NCBI RefSeq assembly: GCF_001982635.1
Contig: NZ_MKFI01000001.1
Span: forward strand, 1,258,891-1,322,890
Source: Bradyrhizobium mercantei
GTDB taxonomy: Bacteria > Pseudomonadota > Alphaproteobacteria > Rhizobiales > Xanthobacteraceae
Direction of reading: 5' to 3'
Length of the DNA: 64,000 bases
Part shown: positions 43,046 to 51,489 of the stretch, piece after piece
Position numbering within the stretch: the stretch's first letter is position 1
How the letters are laid out: each line of letters starts with the position of its first letter
Notes under the pieces: model-generated
Told to the model about the DNA's origin: nothing
Databases searched by the model: none
Seen by the model: the letters and a program-made list of their open reading frames with translations, nothing else
Made by a program: the position numbers and the translations under genes

Positions 43046-44404
43046 TCACCGCTGATGGGCGGCCGCGGCATTGATGTCCTTGCCGGTGTAGTCGGTCATC
43101 AGCGCGGTCGCGACCAGCGAGATGACGGCGCAGAGCGCGATGTAGATCGCGATCGCCGTCGCCGAATGATAGGTGCCGAACAGCCACGCCGCGATCAGCG
43201 GCGCGGGACCGCCGGCGATCACGGATGCGAGCTGGTAGCCGAGCGAGGCGCCGCTGTAGCGCAGCCGTCCGGTGAAGCTTTCGGCGATCAGCGCGGCCTG
43301 CGGGCCGTACATCATGTCGTGCGGAATGAGCGAGAGAATGATCGCCAGGAAGATGACCGCCGTCGATCCGGTGTTGAGCATCGCGAAATAGATGAAGCCG
43401 AAGATGCCGGTCACGACCGCGCCGATCATGTACATGTTCTTGCGGCCGATCTGGTCCGACAGGTGCCCGAACACCGGGATCGAGACGAACGACAGCACCG
43501 AGGCCGCCAGCACTGCGGTCAGCAGCATGTCCCGCGACATGTGCAGCGTGCCGACCCCGTAGGAGAACACGAAGGCGGTGAAGATGTAGAACGGGGCCTG
43601 CTCGGCCATGCGCGCGAAGGCGGACAGCAGGATCTCCTTCGGATGGTCGCGGATCACGGTCAACATCGGCGTGCGGTCGAGCTGACGCTCGGCCAGCAGC
43701 TTGCTGAACACGGGCGTTTCCAGAATGCCGAGCCGGATGTAGAGGCCGACACCAACCAGGATGATGCTGAGCGCGAACGGAACGCGCCAGCCCCACGCCA
43801 GGAACTGGTCGCCCGACATCTGGCTGAATGCCAGCACGGCAAGGTTGGCGAGGAATAGCCCGCAGGGCACGCCGAATTGCGGCCATGATGCGATCAAGCC
43901 GCGCGAGCGATCGTTGCGCGCCCACTCCATCGACATCAGCACCGAGCCGCCCCATTCGCCGCCGACGCCGACGCCCTGGATGAAACGCAGCACGGTGAGG
44001 ATCACCGCGCCCCAGATGCCGATGCTGGCATAGGTCGGCACCAATGCGACTGCCGCGGTGGCCAGTCCCATCAGCAGCAGCGTCGCGATCAGCGTCGACT
44101 TGCGGCCGATGCGGTCGCCGTAATGGCCGAAGATCGCAGCGCCGATCGGCCGTGCGATGAAGCCGACCGCATAGATCGCGAAGGCCTCCAGCGTGCCGAC
44201 CCAGGGATCGGAATGCGGAAAGAACAGTTTTGCGAACACCAGGCCGGTGACGGTGCTGTAGAGGAAGAAGTCATACCATTCGATCGCGGTGCCGACCGTG
44301 GAGGCGATCACCGCGCGGCGCAGCTGGAGCTGATGTTCGGATGGCGTGAGTTGATTGGCGTCGGGGCCAAATGACGGGCGGATTGACGGGCCAAGCGTTA
44401 CCAT
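43046..44404 (-). CDS. MFS transporter of the metabolite:H+ symporter (MHS/ShiA-like) group
   Basis: A 452-residue inner-membrane protein with twelve helices. MHS-type features: ASTVGTAIEWYDFFLYSTVTGLVFAKLFFP at helix 1, GHYGDRIGRKSTL at the helix 2-3 loop, and GEWGGSVLMSMEWA. Substrates in this family are organic acids, betaines or shikimate-like compounds. The ATG at 44404 is used because GAGGGAGA lies upstream; a TTG would add seven residues. Confidence 0.88.
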   Translation of the reverse strand: MVTLGPSIRPSFGPDANQLTPSEHQLQLRRAVIASTVGTAIEWYDFFLYSTVTGLVFAKLFFPHSDPWVGTLEAFAIYAVGFIARPIGAAIFGHYGDRIGRKSTLIATLLLMGLATAAVALVPTYASIGIWGAVILTVLRFIQGVGVGGEWGGSVLMSMEWARNDRSRGLIASWPQFGVPCGLFLANLAVLAFSQMSGDQFLAWGWRVPFALSIILVGVGLYIRLGILETPVFSKLLAERQLDRTPMLTVIRDHPKEILLSAFARMAEQAPFYIFTAFVFSYGVGTLHMSRDMLLTAVLAASVLSFVSIPVFGHLSDQIGRKNMYMIGAVVTGIFGFIYFAMLNTGSTAVIFLAIILSLIPHDMMYGPQAALIAESFTGRLRYSGASLGYQLASVIAGGPAPLIAAWLFGTYHSATAIAIYIALCAVISLVATALMTDYTGKDINAAAAHQR

Positions 44405-44536
44405 GGGAGCGTCTCCCTCGGACAAGCCCCCGGATGGATTTTTGACCGTTCGGGTCGTTTGAGCACAAACGAGATGACGCCCCAGAAGGTTCCAGCAGAG
44501 CGGAACCTGGCGCCTAGAACTTTAGTCGGTTCGCCT

Positions 44537-45970
44537 TTACCGCCGGAACGCCGGTTCGATTGCGCGCCTGAGCCGCCGCGCGATCACAGGCGCATCGGAC
44601 TCGGCCACGTTGGTGAAGCCGACCAGCAGGCCCTGCCCGCAATCGCGCCGAATGCAGCGGCCGGAGAGCGGCTCCGCGCCAAATCCATCGGCCCGGGCCA
44701 GCCGCGCGAGCTTTGCATCGGGCACGCGGCCGGCGAACCGAAGCAGCAGGTGCATGCCACCCGGCTGCAGCTCAATCCCGATACGCGCGCCGAATTCGGC
44801 GGTCAGCGCGGCGGCCAGGGCAGCACGGCGCGCGGCATAGAGTTTCCGCATCCGTTTCAGATGTCGCGCGAAATGCCCGTCCGCCATGAAGCTCGCTGCG
44901 ACCCGCTGCGCAAAGGGATTAAGGCCGCTGCTGTGGCCGGCACTGGCCGCAATGAAGCTGTCGAGCAGGCGATCCGGCAGGACCAGGTAGCCGAGCCGCA
45001 ACCCCGGAAACAGCGTCTTGCTGAACGACCCCGAATAGATCACGCGTTGGCCGCGATCGAGGCTTTTCAGCGCCGGCAGCGGCCGGCCGACGAACCGGAA
45101 CTCGCTGTCATAGTCGTCCTCGATGACATAGGCATTCGCCTGGTTCGCCCACTGCAGCAGCGCCATTCTGCGCGGCAGCGAGAGCGATACGCCCAATGGA
45201 CTTTGATGCGACGGCGTGACCACTGCGAGCCGTGCACGCCGCGCTTGCTTCACTCCTTCGGCAACCCGCATTCCCTCGGCATCGACCGGCACGGCAACCA
45301 GTTCGGTACCGGCCAGCTCGAGCGCTGATCGCACCGGAGGGAAGCAGGGGTCTTCGATCCATGCACAATCGCCGCGCCGAAGCAGGATGCGCAGCGACAG
45401 ATCGAGGCCGCCTTGAAACCCGTTGGTCACCAGCACCTGACGCCAGTCGCACGCGATCCCGCGCGAGGATGCGAGATAGGCCGCGATTGCCTGCCGCAAC
45501 GGTTCGAAGCCGGCGGGATCCGGATACATCATGTCTGACGCCGAGCTCCGGCGCGCCTCTCGCGCGATCACATGGGTCCAGAGCTTGCGCGGGAACAGAT
45601 CGACGGCAGGCAGTCCCATCTGCAGCAGCAGAGGTTCGGCGCGCACGCTCGGGCGGCTGCTGGGCCGGGTTGGACGTTTCGTGACGTCGCCGGGCGCCAC
45701 GGCGTCGCGCAGCTCCGGTGACACGATCGTTCCCGCCTGAGCGCACGTGACGACATAGCCCTCCCCGGCCAGCATGGCATAGGCGGCGTCGACCGTGCCG
45801 CGCGCCATTGCGAGCTCCTCGGCAAGATCGCGGACCGAAGGCAGCCGGTCGCCCGGCTGAAGCTGTCCGCTCGCGATCGCGCTCCGGAAGCGCTCATAGA
45901 GCTGGCGCGACAGCGGTGTGCCGCCGCTGCGGACCAGATTGCTCGCCAGTCTGTTGGGGCGTTTTACCAT
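44537..45970 (-). CDS. MocR-type GntR-HTH / aminotransferase-like regulator
   Basis: A 477-residue chimeric regulator. The winged helix (residues ~18-85) shows LSRQLYERFRSAIASGQLQPGDRLPSVRDLAEELAMARGTV; a PLP fold-type I aminotransferase-like domain follows, with YSGSFSKTLFPGLRLGYLV containing the PLP lysine. MocR proteins such as GabR and PdxR sense amino compounds or PLP. It is divergent from the cupin-MFS pair, and an inverted repeat overlaps its start codon, so autoregulation is likely. Confidence 0.9.
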   Translation of the reverse strand: MVKRPNRLASNLVRSGGTPLSRQLYERFRSAIASGQLQPGDRLPSVRDLAEELAMARGTVDAAYAMLAGEGYVVTCAQAGTIVSPELRDAVAPGDVTKRPTRPSSRPSVRAEPLLLQMGLPAVDLFPRKLWTHVIAREARRSSASDMMYPDPAGFEPLRQAIAAYLASSRGIACDWRQVLVTNGFQGGLDLSLRILLRRGDCAWIEDPCFPPVRSALELAGTELVAVPVDAEGMRVAEGVKQARRARLAVVTPSHQSPLGVSLSLPRRMALLQWANQANAYVIEDDYDSEFRFVGRPLPALKSLDRGQRVIYSGSFSKTLFPGLRLGYLVLPDRLLDSFIAASAGHSSGLNPFAQRVAASFMADGHFARHLKRMRKLYAARRAALAAALTAEFGARIGIELQPGGMHLLLRFAGRVPDAKLARLARADGFGAEPLSGRCIRRDCGQGLLVGFTNVAESDAPVIARRLRRAIEPAFRR

Positions 45971-46014
45971 GGCCTAGTCAATATGCAGGTTCTTGGCCCT
46001 TCTGGATAGGCCAT
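45969..46014. promoter_or_regulatory. Inverted repeat ATGGCCTA-N30-TAGGCCAT at the MocR start
   Basis: ATGGCCTA (45969-45976) and TAGGCCAT (46007-46014) form a perfect 8-bp inverted repeat. The left arm overlaps the MocR start codon and the right arm lies in the cupin promoter region. A regulator binding both arms could repress both genes. Confidence 0.5.
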
Positions 46015-46059
46015 CCGACCGCTAGATCGATGGCCTGGAACGACACGGGAGCCTTCGAC

Positions 46060-46518
46060 ATGAAATCGACCATCCTTCGACGGGACTTCAATCGCGCCTC
46101 GATCGCGGCGCTGCTCGCGGCGTTTGCCGCGGCGCGCGGTTCGGACGCCAATGCGCAGCCGCAAAAGGCTGCAACGGGGACGAAACAATCCTCCAGACGT
46201 GACGTGATCAGGCAGAGCCTGCCGGGCGATCCTGCGCGCGACATCACCCTCGTCGAGGTGACGTATCCTCCCGGAACGGGATCGCCCGCGCATGCCCATG
46301 CCAACGGCGTGATGGCCTATGTCGTGTCGGGCATGGTGGCCTCACAGGTCGGCGAAGGTCCCGAGCGCACCTACAGCGCCGGCGAAGCCTGGTGGGAGCC
46401 GGTTGGAGCCGTCCATCGCGTTTCGCGCAATCCGAGCGCGACCGAGCCGGCGACCCTGCTCGCGATCTATATCGCGCCGCGCGACGCAACCTCCGCAGAT
46501 CTCATGAAGCCGCTGTAG
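46060..46518 (+). CDS. Exported cupin-domain protein (possible Tat signal)
   Basis: A 152-residue protein. The N-terminus has RRDFNRASIAALLAAFAAA, a twin-arginine-like signal, so export of a folded metalloprotein is possible. The cupin core has the HxH pair in GSPAHAHANGVMAYVVSG and a later EPVGAVHRVSRN supplying another His. Small monocupins may be enzymes or binding proteins; substrate unknown. GGGAG lies nine bases before the ATG at 46060; an ATG at 46030 is also in frame. It is probably controlled by the divergent MocR. Confidence 0.82.
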   Translation: MKSTILRRDFNRASIAALLAAFAAARGSDANAQPQKAATGTKQSSRRDVIRQSLPGDPARDITLVEVTYPPGTGSPAHAHANGVMAYVVSGMVASQVGEGPERTYSAGEAWWEPVGAVHRVSRNPSATEPATLLAIYIAPRDATSADLMKPL

Positions 46519-46548
46519 CGGCCAACCAACCTCGCGGGCTCCCTGACG

Positions 46549-47802
46549 ATGCAGAGTGCTCTCACAGCCGCACTGAGCGCGGCGATTGCGGTGATCGTGC
46601 TGCCGCTGTTCGCCGCGCAGTCGCTCTCGGCGCCGATCGCCGCGTCGTTCGGGCTCACGGAAAGCGCCGCCGGCCTGATCGCGATGATGCCGATGCTCGG
46701 CTACACCGCCGGGCTGGTGCTGCTTGTCCCGCTGATCGACATCTTCCGGATGCGCTCGGTGATGTTGACGACGCTCGTGACCGGCACCATCGCGCTGTCG
46801 GCCGCGGCCTGGTCGCCCTCGGCTTCGGCCTTTCTGCTCAGCGTATTCGTCGTGGGGCTGACGACCAGCGCCACGCAGATGGTCGTGCCCCTCGCGGCCG
46901 GCCTCGCCGAGCCGTCGGCGCGCGGCCGCGTGATCGGCAAAGTCATGAGCGGGCTGATGGTCGGCGTCCTGCTGTCGCGGCCGAGCGCCAGCCTGTCGGC
47001 CAGCCTGCTCGGCTGGCGCGGCGCATATCTCGTCGACGCCGCGGCGCTCGCGGTGGTCTCTCTTGCCTGTGCGGTGATCGTGCCTGCCCGTGCGCAATCG
47101 AGCCGCCTGGGCTTTCTCGAACTGGTCTCGTCGCTCTGGATCGTGCTCCGCGGCGAGCCGGTGCTGCAGCGGCGCGTAGCGTGCCAGGCATTGTGCATGG
47201 GGAGCTTCGGTGCATTCTGGACCGCCGTCCCGCTGCTGCTCGCGGCACCTCCCTTCGGGCTCGGACAGATCGGGATCGGCGCCTTTGCCCTTGCGGGGAT
47301 CGGCGGCGCGATCGTGGCGCCGGTCGCCGGATGGGCCGCCGACCGGCATCTCGACGAAGCCGCGACGCGCCTTGCCCATGCCTGCGTGATCGCCGGATCG
47401 GGGCTCGCCGTCATCTTCGGTGCGGACCGGCTGGGCTTCGATCCGGCGACGCACCGTGGCGCCGCGCTGCTGCTGCTGGTGCTGGCTGCGGTGATCATCG
47501 ATCTCGGCGTGATCGGCGATCAGACGCTGGGGCGGCATGCCGTCAATTCGCTGCGTCCGGAGATCCGCGGCCGCCTCAACGGGCTCTATACCGGATTGTT
47601 CTTCATCGGCGGCGCCGCGGGATCCGCGCTGGCCGGGATCGCCTGGGTGCACGGCGGATGGACCTCGGTCTGTGCGCTCTGTGTTGGCTTCGGCCTTGCC
47701 GCGCTCGTGGTTGGCTGGATCACATCAAGACCACGCGCGCGAAACCGGCCGGACGCGGGCGTCGAAGGGACGCCCGGACGCGCCGAAGCGCCCGGACTCT
47801 AG
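46549..47802 (+). CDS. MFS transporter
   Basis: A 417-residue membrane protein with about twelve helices and an MFS A-type loop (IDIFRMRSVM) between helices 2 and 3. It resembles the YnfM/AraJ-like exporters. It starts 30 bp after the cupin gene, so these are likely one transcript under MocR control. No strong ribosome site is seen before the ATG at 46549. Its final 4 bp overlap the convergent malic enzyme gene. Substrate unknown. Confidence 0.83.
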   Translation: MQSALTAALSAAIAVIVLPLFAAQSLSAPIAASFGLTESAAGLIAMMPMLGYTAGLVLLVPLIDIFRMRSVMLTTLVTGTIALSAAAWSPSASAFLLSVFVVGLTTSATQMVVPLAAGLAEPSARGRVIGKVMSGLMVGVLLSRPSASLSASLLGWRGAYLVDAAALAVVSLACAVIVPARAQSSRLGFLELVSSLWIVLRGEPVLQRRVACQALCMGSFGAFWTAVPLLLAAPPFGLGQIGIGAFALAGIGGAIVAPVAGWAADRHLDEAATRLAHACVIAGSGLAVIFGADRLGFDPATHRGAALLLLVLAAVIIDLGVIGDQTLGRHAVNSLRPEIRGRLNGLYTGLFFIGGAAGSALAGIAWVHGGWTSVCALCVGFGLAALVVGWITSRPRARNRPDAGVEGTPGRAEAPGL

Positions 47803-49499
47803 GCCCGGTCACTGCGCCGGTACGGCACGTAACGCGGGGTCCAGACCTTGGCGTGGATGCGCGCCTCGACCTGGTCGATCGGAATATCCTTCTCTGCGAG
47901 CCCTTCCTTATGCGCCTGCAGCGCCACCGCCAACGCAACCGTCAGCGCGACCTCGCGCAGCGCGCTGACCGGCGGCAGCAGATTGTGCTTCGGGTTGTTG
48001 CGCGCCGGCGAGACGCTGGCGAGCGCCTTGGCAGCCGCCATGAACATCCCGTCGCTGACCCGGCTGGCACCGACCGCGAGCGCGCCGACACCGACGCCCG
48101 GGAAGATGTAGGAGTTGTTGGTCTGGTCGACCTTGAAGCGCGCGCCGTCGCGGATGATCGGTGGGAACGGGCTGCCGACGCCGATCAGCGCCCGTCCCTC
48201 GGTCCACGCCTCGATATCCACCGGCGTCGCCTCCTCGCGCGAGGTCGGGTTGGACAACGGGAAGATCACCGGCCGCTTGTTGCACTCCGCCATCGCGCGG
48301 ACGATCGGCTCGGAGAACGCCCCGGCCTGGCCGGAGACGCCGATCAGCACGGTCGGCTTGGCGTTGCGCACGACGTCGAGCAGCGCGATCTTGTCGGGGT
48401 GGCTGAGCTGCCAGCCCGCGATCGCCTGCTTGCTCTGCACGAACGGCAGCTGGAACGGGGCGAGCCCGCTCATACCCTCGAGCAGCAACCCGTCGCGGTC
48501 GACCATGAAGAAGCGCTTGGCCGCCTCGCTCTCCGGCAGGCCGGCATCGACCATCGCAGCGCGGATCAGGCTGGCGATGCCGCAGCCGGCCGAGCCTGCA
48601 CCGAGCACGGCGACGCGCTGCTCGGTGAGCGGAACGCCGGTGACGTTGATCGCGGAGAGCAAGGCGCCGGTCGCCACCGCCGCGGTGCCCTGGATGTCGT
48701 CGTTGAAGGTCAGCAGCCGGTCGCGATAGCGGTCGAGCATCCGCGTCGCGTTGTTCTTGGCGAAGTCCTCCCATTGCAGCAGCACGCGCGGCCAGCGCTT
48801 CACCACCGCAGAGACGAACGCCTCGATGAAGTCGTCATAGGCCTGGCCGCGGACGCGCTCGTTGCGCCAACCGACATAGAGCGGATCGGCCAGGCAGTCC
48901 GGATTGTCGGTGCCGACATCGAGCATGATCGGCAGCGTGGTCGCCGGATGCAGGCCGCCGCAGCCGGTGTAGAGCGAGAGCTTGCCGATCGGGATGCCCA
49001 TGCCGCCGGCGCCCTGGTCGCCGAGGCCGAGGATGCGCTCGCCGTCGGTCACCACGATCGCCTCGACGTGATCGAAGCGCGGATGGGCGAAAATGCGGTC
49101 GATCCGGTGCTGGTGCGGAATGCTGAGGAACAGACCGCGCGGCTTGCGAAACAGCCGGCTGAATTTCTGGCAGCCTTCGCCGACGGTCGGCGTGTAGACG
49201 ATCGGCAAAAGCTCTTCCAGGTTGCTGACCAGCAGCGCGTAGAACAGCGTCTCGTTGGTGTCCTGCAACTCGCGCAGGAAGGCATAACGCTCGATGTCGG
49301 TCTCGAAGCCGCGCAACGCCTCGAGGCGGCGCGAGACCTGCTCGTCCAGCGTCAGGATGTTGGGCGGCAGCAGGCCGTGCAGGTCGAACGCCTCGCGCTC
49401 GGCCTCGGAGAACGCCGTGCCCTTGTTGAGCTGCGGATCGGCCAGCAGCTCGTAGCCGCTCAGCGCGGTGGTCTCGAAAGCTCCAGTGGTCTCCGACAT
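47799..49499 (-). CDS. NAD(P)-dependent malic enzyme (oxaloacetate-decarboxylating)
   Basis: A 566-residue large-form malic enzyme that converts malate to pyruvate. Motifs: catalytic Tyr region in VYTPTVGEGC, VVTDGERILGLGDQGAGGM with the metal/NAD contacts, FNDDIQGTAAV, and the second nucleotide site AVLGAGSAGCGIASL. Length and motifs match the eukaryote-like MaeA/SfcA group without a phosphotransacetylase domain. Start chosen at the ATG at 49499, preceded by GAGGGA. It is convergent with the MFS gene. Confidence 0.92.
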   Translation of the reverse strand: MSETTGAFETTALSGYELLADPQLNKGTAFSEAEREAFDLHGLLPPNILTLDEQVSRRLEALRGFETDIERYAFLRELQDTNETLFYALLVSNLEELLPIVYTPTVGEGCQKFSRLFRKPRGLFLSIPHQHRIDRIFAHPRFDHVEAIVVTDGERILGLGDQGAGGMGIPIGKLSLYTGCGGLHPATTLPIMLDVGTDNPDCLADPLYVGWRNERVRGQAYDDFIEAFVSAVVKRWPRVLLQWEDFAKNNATRMLDRYRDRLLTFNDDIQGTAAVATGALLSAINVTGVPLTEQRVAVLGAGSAGCGIASLIRAAMVDAGLPESEAAKRFFMVDRDGLLLEGMSGLAPFQLPFVQSKQAIAGWQLSHPDKIALLDVVRNAKPTVLIGVSGQAGAFSEPIVRAMAECNKRPVIFPLSNPTSREEATPVDIEAWTEGRALIGVGSPFPPIIRDGARFKVDQTNNSYIFPGVGVGALAVGASRVSDGMFMAAAKALASVSPARNNPKHNLLPPVSALREVALTVALAVALQAHKEGLAEKDIPIDQVEARIHAKVWTPRYVPYRRSDRA

Positions 49500-49953
49500 G
49501 ACAAGGTCCCTCAATACGAAATGACTGATGGAGCTGTATCACCCTCGTGTAACGGATCGGAGCGCGAAAGCCGCCGGGCAGCGCAAAGTTGAACGGCGCC
49601 CGACGTCGCGGCTGGCTAGGGACGTTGTGGAAAAGTCACTCAGGCAATGCACCGCTGCAACACCGCCGGAAAAACGTCGACATACCTTGGTATAGCCGCC
49701 CTGAACCCTTGTGGTACCCCGTGCTTACGCTCGTACAATTGAGCGATGGCGCGTGATTCTTATACTCGCGGCTACTCCAACGGATGCACGGCGGCCAGTG
49801 TCGCTTTGCCGGCGCGACCAACGACAGAATTCTCGGCGGGCGCGAGCCGTGTTCCGAAGTCCGTGATCAGGATCACTGCTCCGGGGAGCGCAGCGCGCGA
49901 CTATCGCGGGAAGCAAGTATCGACCGGAACGCCGGTTCTCGAGGAACACGCTA
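49500..49953. other. 454-bp gene-poor region upstream of malic enzyme
   Basis: No frame here looks coding. The region probably carries the malic enzyme promoter and, at its right end, that of the 51-residue protein. A small symmetric site ATACC-TT-GGTAT lies at 49682-49693. The inverted repeat ACCGG-AACG-CCGGT is about 20 bp upstream of the next ATG. Neither is diagnostic. Confidence 0.4.
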
Positions 49954-50109
49954 ATGATCGTCAACATTCAGAAGCTGGACGGCCTGTGGCACCTCATCGT
50001 CGGGTCGTGCAAGATCCGAACGCCGTTCCTGGAGACCCAGGACCGCGAGTGGGTCGTCGCCTACGCCAGGCGCGTCTACCCCGGCGCCAAGGTTTTCGAA
50101 CGCGACTGA
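49954..50109 (+). CDS. Small protein of unknown function (51 residues)
   Basis: A short frame reads MIVNIQKLDGLWHLIVGS at its start and ends RVYPGAKVFERD. GAGGAA lies seven bases before the ATG, and the reading frame ends 37 bp before a strong terminator, which makes a real gene likely. It has a compact beta-alpha look, with EWVVAYARR as a helix. No signal peptide. I do not recognise a family. Confidence 0.65.
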   Translation: MIVNIQKLDGLWHLIVGSCKIRTPFLETQDREWVVAYARRVYPGAKVFERD

Positions 50110-50146
50110 TGCCGTCGCGCCTCACAGCTCACCCCCCAGACAAAAA

Positions 50147-50168
50147 GCCCCGGAGCATGCTCCGGGGC
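50147..50168. terminator. Bidirectional rho-independent terminator
   Basis: GCCCCGGAGCATGCTCCGGGGC is a perfect palindrome flanked by AAAAA on the left and TTTT on the right, so it works in both directions for the small gene and the convergent hydroxylase gene. Confidence 0.85.
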
Positions 50169-50200
50169 TTTTGCTTTCAGCGCGGTAGTCTCGCCGCGGC

Positions 50201-51130
50201 TCACCGCAGCGCCGACACCACGATCAGACCGAGGATCAGCGCGGTCACGGAATATTTGAGCGTGTAGTACACGTTCCGATTCCACTCCTTGACCTTGCGG
50301 CTGGCGAGATGGACCTCGTAGAGCTTGCCGAACACCTTGTTCAGCGCGCCGACATGCTCGCCGTCGACATTCTGGGTCGCCGACGCCTTGACGATGTTGT
50401 GGCTGACCCAGCGGTTCATCTTCGTCATGAAGCCGTACTTCATCGGGCGCTCGACGTCGCAGAACAGGATGATGCGGTTGACGTCGGTCTTGTTCTCGGC
50501 GCTGTGGATGAAGGTCTCGTCGAACATGAAGGCCTCGCCGTCGCGCCAGACGCATTCGACGCCGTCGACGAGGATGCGGCACTGGTTCGAGTTCGGCGTC
50601 ACCAGACCGAGGTGATAGCGCAAGGAGCCGGCGAAGGGATCGCGATGCGCCCCTAACTTGCCGCCCGGCGGCAGCATCGCGAACATCGCGCCGTGCACGT
50701 TCGGGATCGAGTTGAGCAGCTCGACGGTTTGCGGGCACAGCGTGCGCGCCGACGGCAGGAAGTCGTCGTACCATTTCAGATAGAAGCGCTTCCAGCCGCT
50801 CTTGAAGAACGAATAGAAGCCCCAATCGTTGTTCTTGGCGGCGGCGCGGATGAAGCCTTCGTCGAACAGGCGTGTCGCCTCGTCGCGGATCGTCTCCCAA
50901 TTGTCGGAGAGCTTCTTCAGCTCGGGAAACTGCTCGACCGCGATCACCGGCGTGTTCGGCACCGCGGAGCCCGCATACATCAGCACATTGTAGGGCGCGA
51001 GGTAGGTCGAGTGATCGCCGAGCTGGCGCGCGAAGCGCAGCCGCTGCTTGCCGCGGAAGTGAACGTAAAGTGTAGAAGCCACCAGCACGTAAAGAATAAC
51101 GAGCTGCGGCGCGAAGAGCTGTCTCAACAT
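50201..51130 (-). CDS. LpxO-like aspartyl/asparaginyl beta-hydroxylase family protein
   Basis: A 309-residue Fe(II)/2-oxoglutarate dioxygenase. The metal facial triad is visible as GAHRDPF (His, Asp) and, about 45 residues on, DETFIHSAEN (His); the 2-oxoglutarate-binding Arg is in NRIILFCDVERP. A hydrophobic helix at each end (residues ~5-24 and ~290-308) places the catalytic domain at the inner membrane, as for LpxO, which 2-hydroxylates lipid A acyl chains. Lipid A or another membrane lipid is the likely substrate. Start is the ATG at 51130. Confidence 0.87.
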   Translation of the reverse strand: MLRQLFAPQLVILYVLVASTLYVHFRGKQRLRFARQLGDHSTYLAPYNVLMYAGSAVPNTPVIAVEQFPELKKLSDNWETIRDEATRLFDEGFIRAAAKNNDWGFYSFFKSGWKRFYLKWYDDFLPSARTLCPQTVELLNSIPNVHGAMFAMLPPGGKLGAHRDPFAGSLRYHLGLVTPNSNQCRILVDGVECVWRDGEAFMFDETFIHSAENKTDVNRIILFCDVERPMKYGFMTKMNRWVSHNIVKASATQNVDGEHVGALNKVFGKLYEVHLASRKVKEWNRNVYYTLKYSVTALILGLIVVSALR

Positions 51131-51489
51131 GATCCGTCTATGATCGCAGTCCGCCGACGCTCTTCATGCACCGCCCCCGCAAGAGCCAATGCCCGTGACG
51201 GGCGGCCCAGCCCGGGCGGCGAAGCGCTTCGCCGTCCGCGAAAATTCCCCTGTTTCATAGTGACCTGACACGGCCGCGAAGCCCTGGCGTGAGCCGCAAA
51301 CCCGGCCGCCGTGCCATCCCGGACCAGCCATGTAAGCGTATGCTCACCAAATGTGAAGCACCGGCTCATTCGAAGGGGCAACCATGTGGCAACATTCACA
51401 CACACATTATTCGCCATTGACAAACTAATTAGATAATTACTAATTGTCTGGAGACCGCCAGAGAACGCGGGACATCCAGAGGAGGAACG
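51131..51489. promoter_or_regulatory. 359-bp intergenic region with candidate promoter for the binding-protein gene
   Basis: No gene is supported here. Near the right end TTGACA (51417-51422) is followed after 18 bp by TAATTG (51441-51446), within an AT-rich stretch carrying repeated CTAATTA / CTAATTG words that could be operator half-sites. AGAGGAGGAAC directly before the ATG at 51490 is a strong ribosome site. Confidence 0.4.

Noticed and set aside
46392..49592. A 1066-codon open frame on the plus strand
   Set aside because: It overlaps the cupin, MFS and antisense malic enzyme genes, whose motifs are convincing; the frame is Arg/Asp-rich and featureless.
49500..49953. tRNA or small RNA gene in the long intergenic region
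   Set aside because: No cloverleaf or CCA-end pattern and no clear terminator inside; only promoter-scale symmetric sites.
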